From NCBI GenBank assembly GCA_021300015.1, contig JAJTFB010000032.1, positions 21,932-63,849 of the forward strand: a DNA stretch of 41,918 nucleotides, given 5' to 3'. Position 1 is the first letter of the stretch. Each line of letters starts with the position of its first letter. Shown here piece after piece: positions 8,640 through 16,066 of this stretch. The DNA comes from Pirellula sp. GTDB taxonomy: Bacteria > Planctomycetota > Planctomycetia > Pirellulales > Pirellulaceae. The translations under genes and the position numbers were made by a program. Under the pieces are notes generated by a model. It ran no database searches. It was not told the origin of the DNA and saw nothing but the letters and a program-made list of their open reading frames with translations.

Positions 8640-11600
8640 ATGCATCGAACGCGAATATCACCGTTTTGGATCTGCCTGATTCTCGTGTCCGGACTCGGGT
8701 TGACCGTTCGAATCGCACCGAGCCTTGAGGCCCAGGAAATCTACGATAGCCAAAAGGAGACCATCCCCAAGATGACTCCCAAGGAGGTTGTCGAAACGGT
8801 CCGATTGCCCGAAGGCTTTTCGATCACTGCGGCTGCCTCGGAACCGAATGTCCAGCAACCGATCGCGATGGCATGGGATCCCTCGGGCCGACTCTGGATC
8901 GCTGAAAACTATACCTATGCCGAATCGGCCAAAAAAGTCGATGCCTCCCTTTCCGACCGCATCGTGATCCTTGAGGATGCCGACAACGACGGCGTGTTTG
9001 AAAAGCGCAAGGTCTTCGCCGAAGGCCTCAAAGGACTCACGAGCATCGAAATCGGAGGCTCCTCAACCCGCGGAGTTTGGGCTCTTGCCCCTCCCCATTT
9101 GCTTTACCTAAAAGACACAAACCTAGACGATGTCGCCGACTCGGAGCCACAAATTGTCCTGTCAGGTTTCAACGCCGATATCCGCCATAATTTCGCCAAT
9201 GGCTTGCGATTCGGACCCGACGGGTGGCTCTATGGCCGACACGGCATCCTCGGCCCGAGCGAAGTCTACGCCCCAGGCCCCCCATTGCCACCGGGCGCCT
9301 TAGCACCCGGCGCCTTGGCACCACCGGCAATACCAAGAGCACTACCAATACCAACAGTAAAACCAATACCGCCAGTGAAAACCAAACTGACCTGTGGGAT
9401 ATGGCGCTACGAGCCTGCAAGCCAACGCGTCGAGATGGTCTGCGAGGGGACGACCAATCCATGGGGAATGGATTGGGACGATCACGGAAATCTATTCTTC
9501 ATCAACACCGTCATCGGTCATCTTTGGCACGCGATCCCCAACGCTCACCTGCAGCGCATGTACGGGGAGGACTCGGACCCCTACGTCTATGAGCTTCTCC
9601 CGCAAATCGCTGACCACGTCCATTGGGACCAAAGCGCCGAAGACTGGCGAGAGACTCGCAAAGGACCACCGAGCGACCGAACGGATGCGGCCGGCGGTGG
9701 TCATGCCCATAGCGGGTTGATGATCTATCAAGCCGACCAATGGCCCAAGGAGTACCATGGCAACGTCTATGCTCTGAACCTCCATGGCCGTCGGATCAAT
9801 CGCGATTTCATCAAGCCGTCCGGGGCGGGCTTCTTGGCCTCCCATGGGCCGGACATGGTCTTTTGGCAAGACCCTTGGTTTCGAGGTTTGGACCTTACCC
9901 AATCCCCCGACGGAAGCGCCATCGTGATCGATTGGTCCGATATCGGGGAATGCCACGACGACGACGGGGTCCACCGTACCAGCGGCAGAATCTATAAGGT
10001 GGCTTATAACAATTCAGACCAAGTGCCCTACATCGATTTACTGAAAACACTCAGTGGTCTGTACCGAGCGGATCGAACAAAGCAACCGACCGTTACGGGC
10101 CAAGACGTCGTCTCGATCGTCTCGCATCCGAACGTCTGGTTTACCCAGCAGTTTTTCAAACACTACACCCTGAATGGATTTGCAAGCCCCGTGAAGGACC
10201 CCGGCCCCCTTGTTCAGATGGCCATCAACGCACCCAAGGACTTCCGTTCCCAGGAGGCTCGCTTCGAAGTGACCAAACAGCTTCGAGCCCTTTGGGCGTT
10301 GAAGGCCTGCAATTTGCTCGACAGAGAAAAACTTCTCCAGCTCCTCAAAACCAAACAGCATGAATCTGTCCGTATCTGGGCCATCCGATTGCTTCTGGAT
10401 CCTCTTTGGAAATCGGGCCCCATACCTACCAGCAACCCGGGCGATCGGGAAATCCAACTCGAAATTCTCGATTGTTTATTGGCCAACTCACAACCCTATG
10501 CCCCTCCTCATTTGCGACTGACCCTCGCTTCGCATTTGCCCAAACTTCCCGAAGTGTTTGAACCCATCATGAACAAATTGCTCATGAGCGAGGATCTTGC
10601 CGACGATCTGACGTTCTCACTGGTCCTTTGGTACGGGATCAAAGACCAAGTCGTCGAGAATCCCATGGCGATGGCCAAATCGATCCAGTCGAGCCCCTTG
10701 CATAAAGTTCAGGAGTTGGTCCTCAGGCGGCTTGCCTCGATGGTCACCGAAAAGCATCCCGATGCCCAACTGGCTGTCGATGCCCTCTCGTTCGTTTTTG
10801 CAGACGCTGTCCAAAGGGACAACCCCAAGCTGCATGCGGCTTGCATCCGGGCTCTTTGGGGGGCTTACCAAGGCCGCCAGCAGGTTGACAAGCCAGCCTA
10901 CTGGGATCAGCTTAAATCCCTGGCAAGCAAACATCCAGACCCTGCCGTTACGCGATTGACCGTCCTGGTCGACTCGATTGTCGATCGAGCCGACGACCCA
11001 GAACCCCTTTTGCGAATGATCGCCATGAAGGATATCCCCCTGGCAGAGCGCAAGGCGGCTCTTGAGGCTCTCGGTACGATCGATACCGCAGAAGCCATCG
11101 AGCAGCTCGAGCGACTCATGGAGGATCCGGATCTGGGGAACGCCGCAGCGTTTGCCATGCGGCGCACTCTGAGCAAACCCCGCGCAGCGGCCTTGGTCGC
11201 ACGCTATTCCCAAGCCAGCCAAACGGCACGCGCGGGGATTATCACGGCCCTTGCAAGCAGAGTCGATTCGATGGATGTCCTGCTCGGAGCGATCGAAAAA
11301 AACACGATCCCCCAGGATCACGTCGATGCGACGACTTGGAGGCAATTCCAATCGGCAGGCAATTGGGAGCTGCTTGAACGCGCGAGAAAAATCAACAAGT
11401 CGCTTGAGCTTCCGGGAAACCGCCAGGAAATAATCGAAAAGGAAGAATCCCTCCTGACGCCAGAAGTGATCCAAAAGGGGGACGTTAACTTCGGACGAGG
11501 AATCTGGATCACCAAGTGCGGAAACTGCCACAAACTCTATGGAGAGGGAGGCCAAATTGGACCGGAACTCACCGGAGCCCAGCGAACGAACCTCCGATAC

Positions 11601-11951
11601 TGGCTCGAAAACATCCTCGCTCCGAGCGCCCTTGTCGCTGAAAACTACCGCGTCACGGCCCTGCGTATGCAGGATGGACGTGTCATTACCGGTGTGGTCG
11701 TCTCGGAAACCCCTCGCGAATTGACGGTGCAAACCGCACAGGAGCGAGTCGTGGTCTTCGCGAGTGAAATCGAACAACGATCCGCCTCTCAAATGTCGCT
11801 CATGCCCGAGGGACTCTTCGAGGGGCTCACCGAGGACCAAAAAGCCAGTTTGCTCAAGTACCTCATGTCCAGCCCGCAGGAGCTAGCACGCCAAAAAAGA
11901 ATCAATGACCCGCAAGAGCGAGCAAGCCAAAAAAGAAACGATGAACCGTAA
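8640..11951 (+). CDS. PVC-type membrane-bound dehydrogenase/haem-binding protein
   Basis: 1103 residues from the ATG at 8640, preceded by AAGGA and followed by a signal peptide (ISPFWICLILVSGLGLTV...SLEAQE). Order: an N-terminal NHL/sorbosone-dehydrogenase-like propeller (about 40-450; PEGFSITAAASEPNVQQPIAMAWDP, LRFGPDGWLYGRHG, NPWGMDWDDHGNLFF), a helical HEAT-like middle (about 520-930), and a C-terminal cytochrome c-like domain with CGNCH at 960-964 and the usual GEGGQIGPELTG and LAPSALVAENYR blocks. This is the very large family seen almost only in planctomycetes and relatives, thought to oxidise sugars or sugar derivatives outside the cytoplasm; substrates are mostly unknown. Odd points are a Pro/Ala-rich insertion at about 9275-9385 and a repeated C-terminal 12-residue unit overlapping nth. 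Confidence 0.88.
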   Translation: MHRTRISPFWICLILVSGLGLTVRIAPSLEAQEIYDSQKETIPKMTPKEVVETVRLPEGFSITAAASEPNVQQPIAMAWDPSGRLWIAENYTYAESAKKVDASLSDRIVILEDADNDGVFEKRKVFAEGLKGLTSIEIGGSSTRGVWALAPPHLLYLKDTNLDDVADSEPQIVLSGFNADIRHNFANGLRFGPDGWLYGRHGILGPSEVYAPGPPLPPGALAPGALAPPAIPRALPIPTVKPIPPVKTKLTCGIWRYEPASQRVEMVCEGTTNPWGMDWDDHGNLFFINTVIGHLWHAIPNAHLQRMYGEDSDPYVYELLPQIADHVHWDQSAEDWRETRKGPPSDRTDAAGGGHAHSGLMIYQADQWPKEYHGNVYALNLHGRRINRDFIKPSGAGFLASHGPDMVFWQDPWFRGLDLTQSPDGSAIVIDWSDIGECHDDDGVHRTSGRIYKVAYNNSDQVPYIDLLKTLSGLYRADRTKQPTVTGQDVVSIVSHPNVWFTQQFFKHYTLNGFASPVKDPGPLVQMAINAPKDFRSQEARFEVTKQLRALWALKACNLLDREKLLQLLKTKQHESVRIWAIRLLLDPLWKSGPIPTSNPGDREIQLEILDCLLANSQPYAPPHLRLTLASHLPKLPEVFEPIMNKLLMSEDLADDLTFSLVLWYGIKDQVVENPMAMAKSIQSSPLHKVQELVLRRLASMVTEKHPDAQLAVDALSFVFADAVQRDNPKLHAACIRALWGAYQGRQQVDKPAYWDQLKSLASKHPDPAVTRLTVLVDSIVDRADDPEPLLRMIAMKDIPLAERKAALEALGTIDTAEAIEQLERLMEDPDLGNAAAFAMRRTLSKPRAAALVARYSQASQTARAGIITALASRVDSMDVLLGAIEKNTIPQDHVDATTWRQFQSAGNWELLERARKINKSLELPGNRQEIIEKEESLLTPEVIQKGDVNFGRGIWITKCGNCHKLYGEGGQIGPELTGAQRTNLRYWLENILAPSALVAENYRVTALRMQDGRVITGVVVSETPRELTVQTAQERVVVFASEIEQRSASQMSLMPEGLFEGLTEDQKASLLKYLMSSPQELARQKRINDPQERASQKRNDEP

Positions 11952-12579
11952 GCAGCGCGCTCAGATCGTTCACCTTAGACTCGATGAGCTCTACCCAACG
12001 ACCGACATCCCACTCGACCATGCCGATCCTTATACGCTCCTTGTCGCGGTCGTTCTGAGCGCTCAGTGCACCGATAAAATGGTCAACCGAGTCACCCCGG
12101 ATTTGTGGAAGCTGGCCGATACTCCTGAAGCGATGAGCCGAGTCCCGGTCGATCGGATTCAGGCGATCATTCGTCCCTGTGGACTGAGTCCTCAAAAAGC
12201 CAAAGCGATCTCAGGGCTCTCGAGGATCCTCGTCGAAGAGCACGCCGGTCAGGTCCCCCAAGACTTCGAAGCCTTGGAGCGGCTCCCAGGCGTCGGTCAT
12301 AAGACGGCATCGGTCGTCATGGCCCAAGCCTTCGGCGTACCTGCGTTCCCGGTCGATACGCACATCCACCGACTGGCGCAGCGTTGGGGACTGACCAATG
12401 GAAAGAATGTGGTACAGACCGAATTGGATTTGAAAAAGCTCTTTCCGATCGAGGCTTGGAACCGTCTCCATCTGCAGATCATCTTCTACGGCCGCGAGCA
12501 CTGCTCTGCCCGAGGGTGCGATGGAACCGTATGCGGGATTTGCCGAGAGGTCTATCCGACTCGCAAGCGGAAATCTTAA
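11941..12579 (+). CDS. nth: Endonuclease III (DNA glycosylase/AP lyase)
   Basis: 212 residues. Base-excision-repair enzyme that removes oxidised pyrimidines and cuts the abasic site. The helix-hairpin-helix LPGVGHKTA carries catalytic Lys121 and the VDTHIHR segment carries Asp139, one position off the E. coli residues Lys120 and Asp138. This supports the ATG at 11941 over the ATG at 11905. The [4Fe-4S] loop is unusual: the cysteines are spaced C-x4-C-x4-C-x2-C instead of the classic C-x6-C-x2-C-x5-C, and the protein ends soon after. The start overlaps the upstream gene by 11 bases. The last 79 bases of the gene are duplicated at 13671-13750. Confidence 0.93.
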   Translation: MNRKQRAQIVHLRLDELYPTTDIPLDHADPYTLLVAVVLSAQCTDKMVNRVTPDLWKLADTPEAMSRVPVDRIQAIIRPCGLSPQKAKAISGLSRILVEEHAGQVPQDFEALERLPGVGHKTASVVMAQAFGVPAFPVDTHIHRLAQRWGLTNGKNVVQTELDLKKLFPIEAWNRLHLQIIFYGREHCSARGCDGTVCGICREVYPTRKRKS

Positions 12580-12580
12580 G
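12501..12580 (+). repeat. 80-bp direct repeat, copy A (3' end of nth)
   Basis: Bases 12501-12580, covering the end and stop codon of nth, match 13671-13750 with three differences by eye (12507, 12552 and 12563). Similarity fades upstream of 12501 and stops after 12580. Copies A and B bracket the Uma2 gene and decayed gene fragments. Confidence 0.9.
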
Positions 12581-12607
12581 GACCACAAAACGGATCTGTC
12601 CTTCGGC

Positions 12608-12685
12608 CAGAGCCACCAGCAGTTCCCACAAATGCCATGGCTTCGGGCAGTCTCTTGTCGTCAGAGTCCGTGACGATGAATATTG
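12608..12685 (+). pseudogene. Decayed fragment of an AztD-like gene
   Basis: This stretch matches 18818-18893, inside the AztD-like gene at 18576-19976, at roughly 85% by eye over 76-78 bases. The best-preserved parts are CACCAGCAGTT, CGGGCAGTCTC and GTCCGTGACGATGAA. Two single-base insertions relative to the intact gene break the frame, and the similarity ends abruptly on both sides. It is therefore a relic of a second copy of that gene, or of a related one, left between nth and the Uma2 gene. Confidence 0.7.
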
Positions 12686-12731
12686 TCCGTTGATTGATCA
12701 AGGGCCGAATGCGGAACGGAGTGCGCTGCAC

Positions 12732-13292
12732 TTAGGAATCGAGGTCAAACAGTTCGGCCAACGATAGCGTTGCGGCTGGCTTGCAGAGTGGGCTGATCAA
12801 CGCGGATTTGTCAACCGTCTGGATCGATTGGTACTTTCCTTGGCTAGGTGTTCGGTGAATGTGAACTTGTTCGGCCCGAACATCGATCACCCAATACTCA
12901 GGTATATCGTGTTCGGCATATAGCCGGGCCTTTTCACCCAAATCCTGCTCCGTGCTGGAGTCAGAGACCTCGATCAATAGGAACAGATCTGCATGCGTCG
13001 GACGTATGCGTTTGGCTGACATCCTGCGTGACCATACAAGGTCTGGTTCAGGACGATGATCGCCACAATGGATACTGGACTGCACTCGAATGGATACTTC
13101 TTGACGAGCCGTATTGGCATAGGACCAATTGGTTAAGTACTCGATCTGTCCGTCATGCACTGGACCTGCTGGATTCATAAAGCGAATCTCCCCGTAAATC
13201 AACTCCACTTTTTTGGGTTCGATATCAACAAAAGCTCCTCGTAAAACCATGCGGTCAAAATCATTTCCACTAAGTTTGGTGATGGTGCTCAT
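12732..13292 (-). CDS. Uma2 family (DUF820) restriction-endonuclease-like protein
   Basis: 186 residues, the usual length for the family. Uma2 proteins have a PD-(D/E)xK nuclease fold and are abundant in cyanobacteria and planctomycetes; their targets are largely unknown. Visible signatures: KVELIYGEIRFMNPAG near residue 28, EPDLVW near residue 82 (the PD motif), LFLLIEVSDSSTEQDLGEKARLYAEHDIPEYWVIDV at about 103-138 (the E-x-S variant core with the downstream K and Y), and a C-terminal LSLAELFDLD. The start at 13292 has a modest GAG 9 bases upstream. The gene lies inside a segment bracketed by 80-bp copies of the nth tail, so it was probably gained or moved together with that segment. Confidence 0.88.
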   Translation of the reverse strand: MSTITKLSGNDFDRMVLRGAFVDIEPKKVELIYGEIRFMNPAGPVHDGQIEYLTNWSYANTARQEVSIRVQSSIHCGDHRPEPDLVWSRRMSAKRIRPTHADLFLLIEVSDSSTEQDLGEKARLYAEHDIPEYWVIDVRAEQVHIHRTPSQGKYQSIQTVDKSALISPLCKPAATLSLAELFDLDS

Positions 13293-13670
13293 AGCTGCTT
13301 ACTCAAGAAAATTCACTTGCCGTCACCGGCGAGACATCGATCCTTCTTCATACATTCTAGTTGGTTTTTAACAAGCAGTCGAATCCAAGATCCGGATCTC
13401 GTGCCAGCGCGTTTTCGAATGTCCGCACGTTCAAGGACCCCAGGTAAACAGGTACCCGCACCCATTCGAGCAACGCACGTTGAAGGTCTCGCCTGAGGAC
13501 CAAGCTGTCTTTCTATCGTAATGGAAACACCGACACGATCGAGTCGGATACGTCTAGCTCCCAAGATTTCTCGAGAGGCCCGTCGTCACGACGGGTGCAA
13601 CTGGGCGTCGATCGCTTTCGACACAACCGATGCATTGCCATTCCTGTGCTTGGCACCGGTCGCGGTGCTG
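13293..13670. other. Intergenic segment with gene relics, about 380 bp
   Basis: No intact gene. It contains a decayed minus-strand frame (13357-13560, listed separately) and a short perfect palindrome CCCGTCGT-C-ACGACGGG at 13579-13595. The rest shows no pattern I can name. Confidence 0.5.
13357..13560 (-). pseudogene. Decayed reading frame of unknown family
   Basis: On the minus strand an open frame runs from about 13509 to a TAG at 13357-13359 and reads like a real protein C-terminus: VLRRDLQRALLEWVRVPVY, then GSLNVRTFENALARDPDLG, ending in a short basic tail. Directly upstream in this frame is a stop (13513-13515), but a neighbouring frame continues with RLDRVGVSITIERQLG, as if a frameshift near 13510 split one gene. 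There is no start codon with a ribosome-binding site. I do not recognise the family, and the call rests only on protein-like composition. Confidence 0.35.
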
Positions 13671-13750
13671 CTGCTCGGCCCGAGGGTGCGATGGAACCGT
13701 ATGCGGGATTTGCCGAGAGGTATATCCGACTCGTAAGCGGAAATCTTAAG
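13671..13750 (+). repeat. 80-bp direct repeat, copy B (detached nth 3' end)
   Basis: Second copy of the nth tail, with three differences from 12501-12580. It starts 1170 bases after copy A and ends 9 bases before the stop of the convergent DUF1559 gene. It carries no functional nth sequence by itself. The arrangement suggests that nth and the DUF1559 gene were once direct convergent neighbours. Confidence 0.9.
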
Positions 13751-13759
13751 AGGTACAGA

Positions 13760-14890
13760 TTACTCGAAGTTGACGAAGGTCTCACCACCGTTGCGGGAGC
13801 CGAATCCCCACCAGACGCGATCTTCGATCGAACCGCTGACATAACGGATGTGCCCATCGGCGACCGCCACATGCACGCCACTGCCGTGCTGGCTGCTGGC
13901 CGTGACCATGTTGTTGCCACTGGCTTCCCCACCGGTGATATGGCAGTTTCGTTGATTCGGCAGCATCACATGCATGTAGGTATTGCCTGCGAGGGTTAAG
14001 CCTGAAATCCAAGCTTTGCCGTGAGGTGCCGAGTAAAGCGGATCGGGCGACGAGACGCCTTGGCAATAGCTGACCCACTGAGGAAGAGTACGGGTCGTAC
14101 CTCCACCGCCGCAAAAGGACATGACCTTTGGCGGGCCAGGTGGCATCGATGCGCCGAAGAGTCCTTGGACGGGCACCAAGCTGTTGATCACACGTTCGGC
14201 CAAGAGTGCGGTGTTCGAAGATCCATCGACGAGATCGCGGAACCTCATTTTGGGTTGGTACCAGAAGCGATTCGTATCGGCTGGATTGTCGATCGGCATG
14301 GCTCCGTTGGTCTGTCCGAGTGGACCGCTCTGACCGGTGATCCCGGTAGTCTGTCGAACCCATCCGATGTTGGCTGCATAGCTTCCCGGTGCTGGCGAGG
14401 CGGTCCCGGCGACTTGAGTCGGGACCCAAGCATCCGAGGGGCAAATGAAGGTGGGGATGACTTGCGCGGCGGCTTGCGCATTGCGATGGTTGGCTTGGAT
14501 ATTGAGGCTCAAATAATTCGGAGCGGTGGTCCCTACCGTGCTGGTCATCGGCACGGCGAAATCGATCGATTGGTAGAGTGGAAGTTGCTCGACCTGGGGT
14601 AGGATCATCGCAAGCCAACTGTAAAGACCGCTGCCTCGCGGGTTGCCCGGAACTCCGCTGCCGGTGATTGTGACCGGAAAGGTTTTGAAGGCCGATTCGT
14701 AGCTGTGTATCGCAAGCGAAAGCTGTTTGAGGTTGTTGCGAGCGGCTTGGACGGCCGGGAGCAAAAGTCCCACCAGGACACCGATAATGGCGATGACGAC
14801 CAGAAGTTCGACCAAGGTAAAACCAAGCCTTGTTCGGCATGGTGAAACTCGGGGGATCCCGTGGAAAACCGGGGTAAAGGGCTTTGGCAT
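13760..14890 (-). CDS. DUF1559 protein with pseudopilin-type N-terminus (first of three)
   Basis: 376 residues from the ATG at 14890 (GGAGAG about 8 bases upstream). After a basic leader comes the type IV pilin-like cleavage/methylation motif [26 protein letters not shown], then the DUF1559 domain ([53 protein letters not shown]). DUF1559 proteins are greatly expanded in planctomycetes, are presumed to be surface pseudopilins, and have no proven function. The usual EAARRMxCS segment between AVQAAR and NNLKQ is missing (9 residues), unlike the other two copies in this window. The upstream region carries two copies of the inverted repeat shared with the CobW/PEP-CTERM and DUF1559/AztD-like promoters. 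Confidence 0.9.
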   Translation of the reverse strand: MPKPFTPVFHGIPRVSPCRTRLGFTLVELLVVIAIIGVLVGLLLPAVQAARNNLKQLSLAIHSYESAFKTFPVTITGSGVPGNPRGSGLYSWLAMILPQVEQLPLYQSIDFAVPMTSTVGTTAPNYLSLNIQANHRNAQAAAQVIPTFICPSDAWVPTQVAGTASPAPGSYAANIGWVRQTTGITGQSGPLGQTNGAMPIDNPADTNRFWYQPKMRFRDLVDGSSNTALLAERVINSLVPVQGLFGASMPPGPPKVMSFCGGGGTTRTLPQWVSYCQGVSSPDPLYSAPHGKAWISGLTLAGNTYMHVMLPNQRNCHITGGEASGNNMVTASSQHGSGVHVAVADGHIRYVSGSIEDRVWWGFGSRNGGETFVNFE

Positions 14891-14966
14891 GAAGTTTCTC
14901 TCCGGGCGAATCACAAATCCGTAACCAGTCTCGATCGACGCACAAGCCTAGTATTTACAAAAGAGG

Positions 14967-15010
14967 TTTGTAATCAATTGCAAAAAATAAGATTTGCAAT
15001 ATTTTTGCAT
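14967..15010 (-). promoter_or_regulatory. Candidate Fur/Zur-type operators upstream of DUF1559 gene 13760-14890
   Basis: Two inverted repeats lie 77-120 bases before the start codon. Bases 14995-15009 read TGCAATATTTTTGCA, fitting TRCAA-N5-TTGCA. Bases 14967-14984 read TTTGTAATCAATTGCAAA, a near-perfect 8-2-8 palindrome containing TGTAA-N4-TTGCA, a spacing variant. The region is AT-rich, as expected for a promoter, but I cannot single out -35 and -10 boxes. Confidence 0.5.
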
Positions 15011-15076
15011 AAGCGAAACCCTGAAAACCCTAACGATCGCCCCATGGGCCGCGGATCAACCGAATGTTGTTCCAAT

Positions 15077-15119
15077 AAAAGCAGCAGGCCAGCGGATTGT
15101 CCGCTGGCCTGCTGCTTTT
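15077..15119 (-). terminator. Strong terminator after the PEP-CTERM gene
   Basis: A perfect 15-bp stem, GCAGCAGGCCAGCGG at 15081-15095 and its complement at 15101-15115, with a 5-base loop. It is flanked by A4 on the left and T5 on the right, so it can act in both directions. It lies 26 bases after the stop of the gene 15145-15894 and shields the DUF1559 promoter from read-through. Confidence 0.92.
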
Positions 15120-15144
15120 TATATCGACCGATGCTCAGGGCCAA

Positions 15145-15894
15145 TCAACTCATCTTGCGACGTCGAAGCCTGCGATAGCCCGAACCGATGGCCAAGACCG
15201 AGAAGATCGCCATCGAACCCGGTTCAGGAACCTCACCCCCATTAGGTACCGAATCGACGTAGAACGTGAAGGTACCATCGCCTGAAAAAGTTTGACTATC
15301 CGAGATTCTCGTCGCAGAGACTCGAAGGCTCACATCAAACGTTCCTGCTCGGTTGAACCCCACGTTGAAGTGATCGTGCGATCCTCCAGGAAGCGAGAAT
15401 GATTTCGCAAAACCATCGACCGAGGATAGCTTGACGTTCGTTACACCAAACGATTCGGCGAAGACCGAAAAGACCCCGCCTGCAGGCCCATTGACCGAGA
15501 GCAACGAGAAGGTGACGTTGGACCAAAGACCAGGGGCCAATTCCTCGGCGCCCCATCCCAAATAGGGCTTGTTTGGGTCGTTGTTCAGCGGAAGAAACCA
15601 TACCGAATCGCCGGGGGTTCCTGCAAAATCCCAGCCTGTTCCGGGTAGAGTGATCGGCGCTCCAGGGACGAAAATCTGATGCTCGTCGGCCTCATGATGG
15701 CCCTCGGGGAGCGTCCCGCCCCCGAAGGCTCCGACACCACCGCTATGGAAGTGCAGACCTATCTCCAATGCCCCGTCGTGGAAATGGGCATCGATATCAC
15801 CGTGCCCATTTGCCCAAATTCCAGCCTCAAGACTCGAAACCATCCCTAAACCAAAAACGATAGCCGCCATCCATGCGGCAAGATGCATTCTCAT
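15145..15894 (-). CDS. His-rich choice-of-anchor M domain protein with PEP-CTERM signal
   Basis: 249 residues from the ATG at 15894, with a strong AGGAG. A signal peptide (residues 1-24) is followed by a histidine-rich stretch: GHGD (31), HFH (37-39), HFH (48-50), GHH (65-67), EHQ (71-73). Residues 88-180 match the choice-of-anchor M/surface-anchored domain: GDSVWFLPLNNDPNKPYLGWGAEEL, then GSHDHFNVGFNRAGTFDVS. The end is a PEP-CTERM sorting signal: VPEP at 222-225, a hydrophobic helix, and RRLRRRK. The protein should be exported and then processed by an exosortase. In actinobacteria this domain is linked to zinc/manganese-type ABC transporters. The histidines and the divergent CobW gene fit metal binding at the surface, which is inference. 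Confidence 0.85.
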   Translation of the reverse strand: MRMHLAAWMAAIVFGLGMVSSLEAGIWANGHGDIDAHFHDGALEIGLHFHSGGVGAFGGGTLPEGHHEADEHQIFVPGAPITLPGTGWDFAGTPGDSVWFLPLNNDPNKPYLGWGAEELAPGLWSNVTFSLLSVNGPAGGVFSVFAESFGVTNVKLSSVDGFAKSFSLPGGSHDHFNVGFNRAGTFDVSLRVSATRISDSQTFSGDGTFTFYVDSVPNGGEVPEPGSMAIFSVLAIGSGYRRLRRRKMS

Positions 15895-15934
15895 TGCAAA
15901 CTCCTTTTTGTAGAATGAGTAAATTCATCATTTA

Positions 15935-15977
15935 TACAATCGTATTGCATATAAGGATTCGATGCAATAAGATTGCG
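15935..15977. promoter_or_regulatory. Divergent promoter with two candidate Fur/Zur-type operators
   Basis: Two inverted repeats lie 28 bases apart between the PEP-CTERM gene (minus) and the CobW gene (plus). 15935-15949 is TACAATCGTATTGCA and 15963-15977 is TGCAATAAGATTGCG, both fitting TRCAA-N5-TTGCR. A plus-strand promoter can be drawn as TTGCAT (15945-15950), a 17-base spacer, and TAAGAT (15968-15973), so one box covers the -35 and the other the -10. A minus-strand promoter TTGCAT-N17-TACGAT also overlaps both. Bound repressor would shut both genes. Metal dependence is inferred from the genes. Confidence 0.6.
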
Positions 15978-16066
15978 GCATCGGAAGAGGGGAATTTCGC
16001 GGGAATTTCCCTTTTTTCAGAAAAGACCTGTTTTTCTTGCAGTTTCCAACAAAAAAAGGGACGCGA

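Noticed and set aside
10617-11840. 407-codon open frame on the minus strand
   Set aside because: It lies opposite the PVC-type gene, has no ribosome-binding site and no protein pattern; the plus-strand frame has clear family motifs.
12501-13750. Insertion sequence carrying the Uma2 gene
   Set aside because: There is no transposase and no terminal inverted repeats, and 80-bp direct repeats are far longer than usual target duplications.
13782-14945. 387-codon alternative frame on the minus strand
   Set aside because: Overlaps the first DUF1559 gene in another frame; the composition is Arg/Ser/His-rich noise and the DUF1559 frame has the pilin motif.
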